DNA from: RUG14515 sp045117995
GTDB taxonomy: Bacteria > Bacillota_I > Bacilli_A > RFN20 > CAG-826
DNA: 64,000 nucleotides
Assembly: GCA_045117995.1 (NCBI GenBank)
Contig: JBGUOH010000006.1
Span: 9,617-73,616 of the forward strand
Direction of reading: 5' to 3'
Shown here one piece after another: positions 35,701-42,858 of this stretch; the first letter of the stretch is position 1, and the number at the start of each line of letters is the position of its first letter. The notes beneath the pieces were generated by a model. It did not search any database, was not told the DNA's origin, and saw only the letters and a list, made by a program, of their open reading frames with translations. Made by a program: the position numbers and the translations under genes.

Positions 35701-36089
35701 AAAGCAAAGTTAGTGGCACTCGCTGTGGAAGCGGAAACATTGTATGTTAAGTAGAAACCTTTTAAGAATTCTGTTGCTGTTTCCTTAACAGATGTGACTG
35801 GAATCCAATAGGTTTGAACACTACCATCCTCGAAGTGTGGTCTGATATAAAAACAACCCTTAACCCATGGAGATAAATCAAATCCTTCGATGAATTTGCA
35901 TAGCGGATCAAGAGTAACAAACGCAATAATGACGAGGGAGAGCATACACACCATGTTATGTGTGGATTTCCAAACACCACGTCTTAAGCCTCTAAAAGCG
36001 GCGATAACAACACCACCGACAAACATCACGAAAAGAAGCACAAGTGCTAAATTAAAGTATCCGGTGATTGCTGTATAATCAAATTTCAT
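29799..36089 (-). CDS. Giant 2096-residue membrane-anchored protein, CvpA-like N terminus
   Basis: The first about 215 residues contain four or five hydrophobic segments (near 12-35, 43-62, 125-165, 185-205). The start, with VIAAFRGLRRGVWKS, is reminiscent of the CvpA membrane family. The remaining about 1880 residues have no further membrane helix, are acidic and Asn/Asp/Leu/Tyr-rich, and repeat a loose motif such as NNSDLLYDALPNSIYN, NASDLVGDALPKFIKD, DKSSLLYYALVPVLKG and KNSSLITSVLPLVAD. There is no signal peptidase site, LPxTG, Ser-rich linker or catalytic motif. No ribosome site precedes the ATG; the nearest -10-like TATTCT is ten bases upstream. Function unknown. Confidence 0.85.
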   Translation of the reverse strand: MKFDYTAITGYFNLALVLLFVMFVGGVVIAAFRGLRRGVWKSTHNMVCMLSLVIIAFVTLDPLCKFIEGFDLSPWVKGCFYIRPHFEDGSVQTYWIPVTSVKETATEFLKGFYLTYNVSASTASATNFAFALVESALKIILFIVDIILICTLGNLFSFLTWYLIFQHFVPKIARKTVKLRWLGAIETAVTFVVLTALFFTPFTSLVNSLNQSYQHNKPKGENETIMNIGNFVDAYNDSLFAKILFNWTVDGSGMTIDTRLFSTFTTGISEDVSISLVSELANLTNLVVIGASGITSSDQNGVSYNPIGLISQDVIDGAFDALKNSSLITSVLPLVADIALNSSMMDSIIPNRIVDVSDADWKNEIGYVQDMVDCLFESGVMDKLIVEEDGVKKVRTLDGSDITSFIEEIVFDENFDNILNIFKSIDDSKVLSRVVPAVAYYMTMMDKTGQVEKYIPLSWEELNEFSWGFECYVLFDFLHKAATLDRRFVKAIMIKTGGYKPGEQEQYATLEELISENVDKFNALVVGEMGEDGMPKDVDKYGRTIVFENGKRKEGRNYCLFDMQLIEKALPSIVDTLFELDFMKDYTKDVSEEDIYSYHGAVARLKQGVILSNFKKEFGSLLDIVGTIAKDTELLTALFGGGGLESLLTDKNNFLSIDVKHINVFADAIIKMDKSSLLYYALVPVLKGLIGGSGVRDTLNDIGLRSDVIVSAINHDMAKENHTFFSDFASLLNNWSELNKIYNLMGSSSDDLMSKFKDAELVDSLTNLLSVIWKNPLLNPTPNADDNYEKNENLYGLLEYVFSMTESIGLKVERKTLRKVQSNDHTWDDEFAAVGNIIKYIANHDVTKAADMFKDGLSRSSISNLKEEGEGKVGLPKLFTLVNDSYIFKSSLGPFLDDMLGDALSGFLVDKGNNVTFSNITNWAEEGQRISNLLDSLYNLIPENNEEAKNFLTNFDMSKLHDIVELNDMLHQLAYSGIFTYIDKDNVSHYQFGKWFYTKVNDSMVKFSVNASEYDLLADPKVGENATWTWKDSWGIKPAEGVTNADPYFEEYKDIYNPEYALTDTHMIAYRDFVYLGGKVNSDPTLPTDWCNYVEFTTKQAAFLAAHQADLTNATGPYLTNNEYGAYFASDTFIEDYDEVFSCDEISRVCKFMTYSLRVMEKRTVGPNAGTQVPFNALPIEVLDGLLTTINDTSCLRICLYNFYRVAAENLLNGYSAFDLSGSYNIYIVDANYDMFDFAHGRPARQVELDKMIDFYKVIDKAKTKGILVGSDFDYSKMNQDGFIEDMKKAIKDFNSSYIFHRLGSAKVNTLTTFQGLFNSMLAQSSIKDVIYLGEDSPKDQAATNYNSKETKIEYLVTSVFLTDQQIIDQSLDFDAQRNKQFDEINGLMDCVDSLYSLKKSDGTQATSINDADMNKSENVEVIETLFTKLNNSDLLYDALPNSIYNIFVKNDQLSISNGGEKVDFKRVDPFYHYFFNDTVQRSAPYYGAKYLQKDISSIISLLTDYQEFNTQLNGKEMSDPATLKALTGTGGALKSVLKDMHDSNLFHTPARNYDGLTPYYTNQYETGTGFTLFEEMMSKICSFVKLDTFAYDETFADDVATYGSASNKLVAKVNAVTLADDGETSTTIYHTEQGTAWYQEIDAMMSLANTAADLGTGSSLDISSFQLDKLAPADVKNMLTAVNASDLVGDALPKFIKDGFDSIKLGTLTSYNTVDYATYRLGQVTYGGADAQAGEGTEIDNIYNVMSSLYVGDHYINNLDNLTNLVKTPEGQNGLRGLIRYLYCSHILNTNKEMENGYNEFYTVEGQDISARGALIVNALGNDLAQYIARDADKTTSVATKIQQIARISQLLALDQYKDDEVKTYTVEAEGLITLVSNADGKINADSLSSDKLQTDDFRNNTKPALLAIIASSYNATNETDEVNYKRSVIASEFISGALNNVLENEYVKLDNVTNYPGYVYRLFSFGNDIDNNVVEFNDYLTMSKVECDGLDGMIDALAQVKNINSGLTPAQITELKNNFAKMGLENGKNSKVAQAIYLAEAHSKFKLLAVLPNGRAEFFIPVDETTTDAEAPNNVYSNTFCFKEYGERVEAFLS

Positions 36090-36176
36090 AACGCCAACAA
36101 GAATAACTTAATACAAGTTATGACTATAACAAGACCTACAATTAGTGTATAATTTTTTTAATAGGATTAAAAGCAA

Positions 36177-36995
36177 ATGTTGTTTCGAGAACTATTTGAA
36201 GGTATTAAATGTCCAAATTGTGAGGCTTATCACGACCCGACACTAAAAGAGTGTCCTGAGTGCCATAAATCTAATGAATTATTTAACTTAAGACGCTATC
36301 CAAAGCGTGCTGTTTTTTTACACCCTATTGCTCAAATCGGTATGTTCTTAGCAGGCTTTGCCTTTGTTGGCATGCTGATGATCGAGCTTTTTGTTGGTGC
36401 TTTTAAAGATTTATTTCCTAGTGATAAAGCACTTAGAAGTATTCTTGGAAACACTATTGTTTATGGTGTAATGTTCATTGGTTTATTAGTAATTGCTCTA
36501 TTCTCTGGTAGAAGAAAACAATTTATGAATAAATTCGGTAACGGTATTGATTACATATATGGTCTTGGTTATGCCTTGACAATTATCATGTGTTCATCAA
36601 TCCTTGGCGTAATCCTCTCATTCTTCTATAAGTTAGATAATAACGTTAACCAGCAAACCATTGATACAGTTGTTAAAAGTTATCCTCTTTTATCAATTCC
36701 TGTGCTTTGCATTGTTGGCCCTCTTTGTGAAGAATTAACTTACCGTGTTGGTCTATATTCTTTCTTAAGAAGATTTAATAAATATTTCGCTTTAGTGGTG
36801 ACATCAATTGTCTTTGCTTTTATTCATTTTGAATTTGGTGCGGAAGACATTATGGTTGAGTTCCGTTCACTACCAATTTATATCTTATCTGGTTTAATCT
36901 TATCGCTCGCTTATGAGCACCGCGGACCAGCTTGCTCAATGATAGCGCATATTACTTATAACTCACTTGCGCTTGCGATTACATTCGCTCAATAG
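36177..36995 (+). CDS. CPBP-family intramembrane protease with N-terminal zinc ribbon
   Basis: 272 residues. Residues 13-32 form a zinc ribbon (CPNCEAYHDPTLKECPEC). About seven membrane helices follow, with the three CPBP/Abi (CAAX protease-like) motifs: EELTYRVG (EExxxR), FAFIHFEFG (FxxxH) and HITYNSLAL (HxxxN), so the active site is complete. Substrate unknown. TATAAT at 36148-36153 gives a leader of about 17 bases with a weak AGGA. It is followed one base later by the TraX-like gene. Confidence 0.88.
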   Translation: MLFRELFEGIKCPNCEAYHDPTLKECPECHKSNELFNLRRYPKRAVFLHPIAQIGMFLAGFAFVGMLMIELFVGAFKDLFPSDKALRSILGNTIVYGVMFIGLLVIALFSGRRKQFMNKFGNGIDYIYGLGYALTIIMCSSILGVILSFFYKLDNNVNQQTIDTVVKSYPLLSIPVLCIVGPLCEELTYRVGLYSFLRRFNKYFALVVTSIVFAFIHFEFGAEDIMVEFRSLPIYILSGLILSLAYEHRGPACSMIAHITYNSLALAITFAQ

Positions 36996-36996
36996 T

Positions 36997-37884
36997 ATGG
37001 AAAGTAAACGTAGATTCCCACTTTTATTAAGTAGTTTCTGGCTTAAGGTCATTGCTTTAGTTACTATGACAATCGACCACGTCGGCCTCACTTTTAACAT
37101 TGATCCATTACGTTATATTGGTAGACTTGCCCTACCACTTTTCTGTTTCATGATTGCGGAAGGTGTTATCCATACGCGTAACTTTAAAAAGTACGCTTTA
37201 AGATTAGGTATTATGGCTGCGGCTATATCGCTTATTATTGTTCTTACTGAAGCCATTCCTTTTATTAAAAACAATGGCGGTTCAATGAAAGATGCCGGTG
37301 TCATTTTTCTTGACCTACTTTTAGGGGCAGTTGCAGTTTTCTGCTTAAAGCAAAAGAAATGGTACATCAAACTATTAGCCCTATTGCCACTAGCGTATGG
37401 ACTAACTTCATACTTTGTAGAATGCCACGACGCATGTGGGTGCCAGGGAGAAGTATTGTGGTTCCCATACTTCTTGCGCACACAATATGGATGGTTTGGT
37501 ATTACTCTGGTAATTGGTTTCTATTTTGCCCATTTATTAGGTAGTTGGTTTGTTAAATCATTTAGCGCTCAAGCAGGTACAGATCCTGATTTATATAAAG
37601 GTAGCGATTTAGAAAGAAACGCCATTAATATCATAAGTGTGCTTATCCTTGCGGTATTAAGTGTCATCCTCTATTTCTCTGAATCATTTATTAACGCGAA
37701 TCTATATTACTTGCCTAACGCGATGACCGATATTCAAATCTACGCAATTTTTAGTGGAGCGTTTATTTTGCTTTATAACGGAACCCGCGGATATAATAGG
37801 AAATGGTTCCAGTATGGGTGTTATCTCTACTACCCATTACATCTGGCAATCATCGTATTGATATTCGTAATAACACATATGTAG
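36997..37884 (+). CDS. TraX-family membrane protein
   Basis: 295 residues, about eight membrane helices. The N-terminal LKVIALVTMTIDHVGLTF and YIGRLALPLFCFMIAEG are characteristic of the TraX family, named after the F-pilin acetyltransferase but widespread in Bacillota without conjugation genes. The start at 36997 is chosen over an earlier in-frame ATG inside the protease gene because the family begins close to FWLKVIALVTM. No pilus or transfer gene is present here, so the acetyl acceptor is unknown. Confidence 0.88.
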   Translation: MESKRRFPLLLSSFWLKVIALVTMTIDHVGLTFNIDPLRYIGRLALPLFCFMIAEGVIHTRNFKKYALRLGIMAAAISLIIVLTEAIPFIKNNGGSMKDAGVIFLDLLLGAVAVFCLKQKKWYIKLLALLPLAYGLTSYFVECHDACGCQGEVLWFPYFLRTQYGWFGITLVIGFYFAHLLGSWFVKSFSAQAGTDPDLYKGSDLERNAINIISVLILAVLSVILYFSESFINANLYYLPNAMTDIQIYAIFSGAFILLYNGTRGYNRKWFQYGCYLYYPLHLAIIVLIFVITHM

Positions 37885-37895
37885 GAGGAAGAATT

Positions 37896-38198
37896 ATGTT
37901 AAAACATATTAATGACCGTGATGAATTCAACGCTGCGATTAAAGAAGGTGTTGTCTTAGTCGATTTCTTTGCCACTTGGTGTGGTCCATGCAAAATGCTT
38001 TCCCCTGTTTTAGAAGAGGTAAGTGAAGAAGTTAACGCCACTATTATTAAAGTGGATGTCGATGAAGCTGGCCCATTAGCAGCGCAATATGGTATTCAAG
38101 CTGTTCCAACTTTAATTTTATTTAAAGATGGACAACGTGTTGATGTAAGGATGGGTTATCAAAATAAAAACCAACTCTTATCTTTCATCAATCAATAA
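37896..38198 (+). CDS. trxA: Thioredoxin
   Basis: 100-residue thioredoxin with active site FFATWCGPCKML and the cis-Pro loop AVPTLILF. The ATG at 37896 is preceded by AGGAGGAA; longer in-frame starts lie inside traX-like coding sequence. Overall length and fold order are standard. Part of a three-gene run with the protease and the TraX-like protein. Confidence 0.95.
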   Translation: MLKHINDRDEFNAAIKEGVVLVDFFATWCGPCKMLSPVLEEVSEEVNATIIKVDVDEAGPLAAQYGIQAVPTLILFKDGQRVDVRMGYQNKNQLLSFINQ

Positions 38199-38206
38199 GT
38201 AATTTA

Positions 38207-38236
38207 TTGAATTATAGGCGTGTAGTGATATATAAT
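38207..38236 (+). promoter_or_regulatory. Promoter of tRNA-Gly
   Basis: TTGAAT at 38207-38212 and TATAAT at 38231-38236 with an 18-base spacer, twelve bases before the mature tRNA 5' end. Confidence 0.6.
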
Positions 38237-38248
38237 CATTACCGCTAC

Positions 38249-38322
38249 GCAAGTGTAGTTCAGTGGTAGAACATCAGCCTTCCAAGCTGATTATGCGGGT
38301 TCGATTCCCGTCACTTGCTCCA
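38249..38322 (+). tRNA. tRNA-Gly (anticodon TCC)
   Basis: Acceptor arms GCAAGTG and CACTTGC pair fully; D arm with AGTTCAGTGGTAGA; anticodon stem TCAGC/GCTGA with loop CTTCCAA (anticodon TCC); T arm GCGGGTTCGATTCCCGT; CCA is encoded. Reads GGA/GGG glycine codons. Confidence 0.97.
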
Positions 38323-38332
38323 GATAGTAAAC

Positions 38333-38358
38333 AAACAGTGTCGATTGGCACTGTTTTT
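38333..38358 (+). terminator. Terminator of tRNA-Gly
   Basis: AAACAGTG (38333-38340), loop TCGATTGG, CACTGTTT (38349-38356) and T-run. Confidence 0.8.
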
Positions 38359-38430
38359 ATAATTTCTTTATAAAATTCTTTCGCTTTTATCGGGATATTT
38401 CTATAATTTAATAAAAAGAGGAATCCATTT

Positions 38431-38742
38431 ATGGAAAATGAAAAATATCCTGAATTCAGCAAACAAAATGAAGAAGTAGTTGCCGCTAATCAAGTTCACC
38501 AAGAATTTGATGTCGAAGAATATGAAAGAACAAGCCATAGATATAAGGTTGCGTTCATTGTTTCTTTAGCTTGCTCTATCTTACTTATCCTTCTAGCAAT
38601 CGCTAGTTTGATTTATGTTTTTTCATCAGGAAAAGGATTCGATACATTTAATATGATTTTCTGTATCACCGACCTTGTATTGGAAGTTCTTTGCGTTGTC
38701 GGTGTTGTCGAATGTTACCATAGATGGAAATCTTACGAGTAA
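38431..38742 (+). CDS. Small two-helix membrane protein
   Basis: 103 residues. A polar acidic N-terminal 40, a strong helix (about 42-68, VAFIVSLACSILLILLAIASLIYVF) and a second (about 76-97). No family recognised. Preceded by TATAAT and by AGAGGAA, a normal leader. Probably co-transcribed with the zinc-ribbon gene six bases downstream. Confidence 0.65.
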   Translation: MENEKYPEFSKQNEEVVAANQVHQEFDVEEYERTSHRYKVAFIVSLACSILLILLAIASLIYVFSSGKGFDTFNMIFCITDLVLEVLCVVGVVECYHRWKSYE

Positions 38743-38748
38743 AGAACT

Positions 38749-39102
38749 ATGCTTACTAAATGTCCTGAATGTGGTCATGAAGTCAGTACCTATGCTGAAA
38801 CATGCCCACACTGCGGTTGCAAAATTAAAGAATACATTAAACAAAAAGACGCTGTTGAAGAACTAGCGCCTTATGCCCACAGAAGACTTATTGGTCTATT
38901 AGGTACCAGCATTATGTGTGGTTTCTTCGGCATTGTGACATTATCTATCGCGATTGCGTGCGCTTGCAATGTCTCAGAAAGATTAAATTCAGAAACTGCT
39001 CCTTGGGTATTTGCGATGACTATCATCTTCCACATCTTTGGTGGATTATGCTTCTTACTTTGGTACGTTAAATACAAATCCGCGAAAGAGTTCTTAGATT
39101 AA
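38749..39102 (+). CDS. Zinc-ribbon membrane protein
   Basis: 117 residues. N-terminal zinc ribbon CPECGHEVSTYAETCPHCG, basic linker, then two membrane helices (about 45-68 and 84-106) with a short soluble end. Typical of small Bacillota zinc_ribbon_2 proteins with unknown role. It shares the ribbon-plus-helices design with the proteins at 36177 and 40458. Confidence 0.75.
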   Translation: MLTKCPECGHEVSTYAETCPHCGCKIKEYIKQKDAVEELAPYAHRRLIGLLGTSIMCGFFGIVTLSIAIACACNVSERLNSETAPWVFAMTIIFHIFGGLCFLLWYVKYKSAKEFLD

Positions 39103-39108
39103 TAAAAG

Positions 39109-39135
39109 ACTGCCATGTTGGCAGTTTTATTTTGC
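39109..39135. terminator. Bidirectional terminator between convergent genes
   Basis: ACTGCCA (39109-39115), loop TGT, TGGCAGT (39119-39125), then TTTATTTT. It overlaps the last codons of the minus-strand TVP38-like gene, which ends at 39127. Confidence 0.7.
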
Positions 39136-39834
39136 TTGTTCTTGTTCTAGTTCTTTTCTTTTCTTTTGGTCACGTTTCCAAAGGAAAAATGTTAAGACAA
39201 ATAGTCCAATTGTACCCACGATGATAACAATCCATAGCCATGGATGACGAACGGCGTAACCATATAAGAAAACACTGAAAGCGGTATCTAGAGCACGTGT
39301 GAAGAATGAACAAACAGCCACAAAGAAGAAGTTCATCTTTGCGGTACCCGCTAAAGTGGTAATAACATCATCAGGTAATGGTAAGATCATACCAATTGGA
39401 TAGAATATCCAGCCTCTATTTAAGAAATTAGTGCACTTCTCCACTTGTTCTTGGTCATTAAGTATCCATTTTAATAGTTTTGGTCCGCCCACTCTTCCGA
39501 TCCAATAAAGGATTAAGGTAGCAAGCCAAATACTAATCCACGCGGTGAGCCATACTTTCCATAATTCATCGTTAAAGACCATAGCGACTGGAACGGTAAT
39601 GATTTGGTTAGTTAATGGCACAAAGATAACTTGAATGATTTCTAATAAACCAACGATCAACCAGAAAACCACACTATCACCAAATTTGTTTTTTAAAGCA
39701 ATGTAGTCTTCCGCTTTAGTGAAACCACAGGCACGTAAGATGAAATAAACGCCTACGGCAATGGCCACTAAAACGGCAATAACAATAATAGTTTTGATAA
39801 TTGAAGATTTATATTTCTTAATAAATTCTTTCAT
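39127..39834 (-). CDS. TVP38/TMEM64 (DedA-superfamily) membrane protein
   Basis: 235 residues with about five or six hydrophobic segments. The re-entrant-loop signatures are seen in IFVPLTNQIITVPVAMVF and in IGMILPLPDDVITTLAG, typical of VTT-domain proteins thought to move lipids between leaflets. The C terminus is highly basic (WKRDQKKRKELEQ). It is divergent from rdgB. The exact substrate is unknown. Confidence 0.85.
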   Translation of the reverse strand: MKEFIKKYKSSIIKTIIVIAVLVAIAVGVYFILRACGFTKAEDYIALKNKFGDSVVFWLIVGLLEIIQVIFVPLTNQIITVPVAMVFNDELWKVWLTAWISIWLATLILYWIGRVGGPKLLKWILNDQEQVEKCTNFLNRGWIFYPIGMILPLPDDVITTLAGTAKMNFFFVAVCSFFTRALDTAFSVFLYGYAVRHPWLWIVIIVGTIGLFVLTFFLWKRDQKKRKELEQEQAK

Positions 39835-39872
39835 CCTTATTATTATATATTTTTATTTATACAAAAATATAC

Positions 39873-39878
39873 TAAGAT
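39873..39878 (+). promoter_or_regulatory. -10 box of rdgB, seven bases from the ATG
   Basis: TAAGAT, then seven bases, then the ATG at 39886, without Shine-Dalgarno. An overlapping TATACT (39868-39873) is an alternative -10 that would leave a leader of about five bases. Confidence 0.45.
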
Positions 39879-39885
39879 AAGTTAT

Positions 39886-40491
39886 ATGAATTACGAAATC
39901 GTCCTAGCTACATCTAACAAAAACAAATTAAAAGAAGTGAGAGAAGTTCTCTCTCCACACAAAATCGTTGTCTATGGTCTTAGTGATTTAGGCATTAAGA
40001 TTGATGACGTTGAAGAAAACGGTAAGACTTACGCTGAAAACGCTTTAATTAAGGCTAAAGCTGTGCAAAAAGTCACATCTTTCCCTATTATCGCTGATGA
40101 TTCAGGATTAGAAATTACCGCTTTAGATAATCGTCCAGGCATGCATAGCGCGAGATACGCTTCCGCTATGGGTGGTCACGCTAACGCTATTAAGGAAATC
40201 TTAAAAGACTTAAGTGACAAAGAAGATAGATCCGCTAGATTCGTTTGTGACATTGTTTTATTAAACGTTGAAGATAAACCATTAATATTTGAAGGTATTG
40301 TTAAAGGTACAATCGCTAAGGAAGCACAAGGCGAAGGTGGTTTTGGTTATGACCCAATCTTTATTAGTGATGAAACAGGCACCTGCTTTGGCACCATGCC
40401 AGAAGGTGAAAAAAACACGGTTTCTCACCGTGGTAAAGCTCTTAAAAAACTCTTAACTTACTTAAGAATAAATGGGTTCGTACCTTTATAA
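39886..40491 (+). CDS. rdgB: XTP/dITP diphosphatase (HAM1/RdgB)
   Basis: Removes non-canonical purine triphosphates from the nucleotide pool. 201 residues, normal length. Motifs: VLATSNKNKLKEVREVL, the metal-site ADDSGLEITALDNRPGMHSARYA region (Asp-Asp-Ser-Gly), GEGGFGYDPIF and SHRGKAL. Converges with the gene at 40458 and overlaps it by 34 bases. No ribosome site; probably leaderless. Confidence 0.95.
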   Translation: MNYEIVLATSNKNKLKEVREVLSPHKIVVYGLSDLGIKIDDVEENGKTYAENALIKAKAVQKVTSFPIIADDSGLEITALDNRPGMHSARYASAMGGHANAIKEILKDLSDKEDRSARFVCDIVLLNVEDKPLIFEGIVKGTIAKEAQGEGGFGYDPIFISDETGTCFGTMPEGEKNTVSHRGKALKKLLTYLRINGFVPL

Positions 40492-41537
40492 TATTTCTTA
40501 TTGTGTTCGTTTTTCCACACAAAGTGTAGGATAAATAGCACTACTGATAAAACCACTAGTGAAGCAGCGAAGACTAAGAGGATTATTTTAGCCACTAAGC
40601 TTGGCACTGGGAACGAAACGATTAAGCAGACACAAGCTGCGATAAAAGCAATCAATGCTACTGGAACAGAAACATTAACCAATCTTGCTAATGTTAAGTT
40701 ATTAGCGAACAACTCATCCTTAATTAAGGACTTTTTGCCATCCTTTGGATAGAGTTCAACTTTTCTCTTTTTGCTCTTTTCTTCAGTAGGATTTGGATTA
40801 TCGTTTTTAATTGAACCGATTGGGTTGCGATTATTATCAAAGTGTTGGAAAGTATAGGTGAAACCATCCACGGTGTGGAAGATTTCTTTATAAGCACTCA
40901 CATAGTGAGCTTTATCTCTTTCTAATCTTTCAGCGATTTCTTTGAATTGTTCTTTGCCGTTATCAACAAAGACATTAGCCTCGCTAATTAAGAATTCTTT
41001 GTATTCTCTAATTTCATCAAGTCTTCTTAAGTATAAGATGACACAGTCGATATCATAGAATGGGCCATTATGAAGAGTGATTCTTTTTCTTAATCTTGCT
41101 TCATAAGTATCCAAAGCATAAATAAGTAAGCCCATGAAATGGAATGCTTCGGTCACTGTTTCTGTGTAGTGGAACCATTTAGGTGCTTCTTGTTTATGGA
41201 GAGCCAAGGCAAATGGGATCTTACTCTTTCTTAAGGAAGAAAGATACACTAAAGAAAGAACCCTACCGAAGTGGGCTACTTTAATGGTTTCGTTAATATC
41301 GATAATATGGGCGAATGTTTGATACGCCACTAAATATTGGGTAGTTTCGAATAAGGCTTTAGAGGCTTTCTTAAGATAATGAATAATTAAGCCACGATAG
41401 TTAGCGATAGCTTCTTTTGGTTGCATAGCCGCCATACAGTTTGGGCAATAGCAAACCTCCGCATCTTTGTTAACGCCAAAGATACGTAATTTTTCATCAC
41501 CTTTACAATGTGTACAAAAGCCTTTCTTTAATGCCAT
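40458..41537 (-). CDS. Zinc-ribbon membrane protein, function unknown
   Basis: 359 residues. N-terminal double-Cys ribbon (CTHCKGDEKLRIFGVNKDAEVCYCPNC), a long helical soluble region (about 45-270) and two membrane helices near the C terminus (about 286-308 and 313-337). The C terminus faces the cytoplasm and is basic. No recognised family. The ATG is six bases after a perfect TATAAT and has no ribosome site. Its last 34 bases overlap rdgB on the other strand. Confidence 0.7.
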   Translation of the reverse strand: MALKKGFCTHCKGDEKLRIFGVNKDAEVCYCPNCMAAMQPKEAIANYRGLIIHYLKKASKALFETTQYLVAYQTFAHIIDINETIKVAHFGRVLSLVYLSSLRKSKIPFALALHKQEAPKWFHYTETVTEAFHFMGLLIYALDTYEARLRKRITLHNGPFYDIDCVILYLRRLDEIREYKEFLISEANVFVDNGKEQFKEIAERLERDKAHYVSAYKEIFHTVDGFTYTFQHFDNNRNPIGSIKNDNPNPTEEKSKKRKVELYPKDGKKSLIKDELFANNLTLARLVNVSVPVALIAFIAACVCLIVSFPVPSLVAKIILLVFAASLVVLSVVLFILHFVWKNEHNKKYYKGTNPFILK

Positions 41538-41543
41538 AACGTT

Positions 41544-41549
41544 ATTATA
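41544..41549 (-). promoter_or_regulatory. -10 box six bases before the ATG at 41537
   Basis: On the minus strand: TATAAT, AACGTT, ATG. The -35 region is AT-rich and unclear. Same geometry as at 1038-1050. Confidence 0.55.
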
Positions 41550-41566
41550 CTATAAAAAATTTTTAA

Positions 41567-42856
41567 TTATTTTTTATTTTTAGTATCACTTTCTAATCGA
41601 TCTGCAACTATTTTAGCGTTTTTGTAGATATCTTCTAAATTTTCCTTAAGGAAGAATTTACCATTCTCATAAAGTATTTTACCATCGATCATTGTTAATA
41701 CAACATTTTGCTTGTTACCGGAATAGACAAGGTTGGTAACGATGTTATTGATTGGTTGCATGTTTGGTTGATATAAATCAATCATGATGATATCAGCAAG
41801 TTTACCTTCATCTAAAACATCTGCATCATCTAAACCCATAGCTTTAGCACCATTAACAGTGGCCATCTTTAAAAATTCAAAAGCAGGAATCGCTTTAGCG
41901 TCTTTACAAGATAACTTATTAAGGGAAGCCGCTAGATACATTTCTTTAAACATATCTAAGCCATTATTGGAAGCAGGACCATCGGTACCCATCGCAATGT
42001 TGATGCCCATTTCATAGTATTTCATTAATGGAGCGACACCTGACGCTAATTTAGCGTTACTGCATGGGCATGTAACGACATAGAGTCCGTTATCTTTAAA
42101 GATTTTTGCTTCTTCATCAGTGAAGTGAACGCAATGATAAGCACCACCACCATACTTAAATAAACCTTTTTCGTAAATGTATTTAGCAGGTTCCATGCCG
42201 TGTCTTTCAATACATTCCTTAACTTCTTTTTCAGTTTCACTGATATGGGTAAAGAATGGAGATTTTAGTTCTTCAACGATTCTCATCGCTCGATCAAATG
42301 TTGCATCATCCGCGGTATATTCAGCGTGGAAACCAATACGGACTTTCACTAAAGATTCTTTGTTATCATTGTATTTATGATAGACATCAGAGATGTACTG
42401 CATTGGATATTTGGTTTCATCAGGCATCACTAAAAGTGTGGATCTCATACCAAATTCTATAGAGGCTCTCGCTATTTCACTTGGATAGAAATAATGGTCA
42501 AATATCGCGGTAATACCACTGGTTAAGTATTCTAAGTAGGCATCTTTATTCAAATAATAAATGTCTGTTGGTTGAAGATTAGCTTCGTGAGGGAAGACCA
42601 CATCGAACAACCATTGTTGCAATGGGACATCATCCGCTTTTCCGCGTAAAAACACCATCGCACTATGAGCGTGAGCGTTTTTAAAGCCAGGCATTAAAAG
42701 ATTTTTATTGCAATCGATTTCACGATCAAATGGAGCGTATTTAGCGTAGTCATTACCAATATAAGCAATACGGTTACCATTGACCACTAAGTTACCCTCA
42801 ATGATGTTTTCATCTTTCATTGTGAGGATGCGTGCATTTTTGAATAAAATCTTCAT
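41567..42856 (-). CDS. Amidohydrolase of the SAH/MTA deaminase (MtaD/SsnA) group
   Basis: 429 residues, TIM-barrel metal-dependent deaminase. Metal and active-site residues: HAHS after MPGFKNA, His in GFHAEYT, HISETEKEV, HCVHF and GTDGPASNNGLD. The family acts on S-adenosylhomocysteine, methylthioadenosine or related purine/pyrimidine substrates; which one cannot be told from sequence. Two bases separate it from the acyltransferase gene upstream, so they are co-transcribed. Confidence 0.85.
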   Translation of the reverse strand: MKILFKNARILTMKDENIIEGNLVVNGNRIAYIGNDYAKYAPFDREIDCNKNLLMPGFKNAHAHSAMVFLRGKADDVPLQQWLFDVVFPHEANLQPTDIYYLNKDAYLEYLTSGITAIFDHYFYPSEIARASIEFGMRSTLLVMPDETKYPMQYISDVYHKYNDNKESLVKVRIGFHAEYTADDATFDRAMRIVEELKSPFFTHISETEKEVKECIERHGMEPAKYIYEKGLFKYGGGAYHCVHFTDEEAKIFKDNGLYVVTCPCSNAKLASGVAPLMKYYEMGINIAMGTDGPASNNGLDMFKEMYLAASLNKLSCKDAKAIPAFEFLKMATVNGAKAMGLDDADVLDEGKLADIIMIDLYQPNMQPINNIVTNLVYSGNKQNVVLTMIDGKILYENGKFFLKENLEDIYKNAKIVADRLESDTKNKK

Positions 42857-42858
42857 AA

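Noticed and set aside
36997..37884. Conjugative element signalled by TraX
   Set aside because: TraX-family proteins are common in Bacillota chromosomes; no relaxase, pilus or integrase genes lie nearby.
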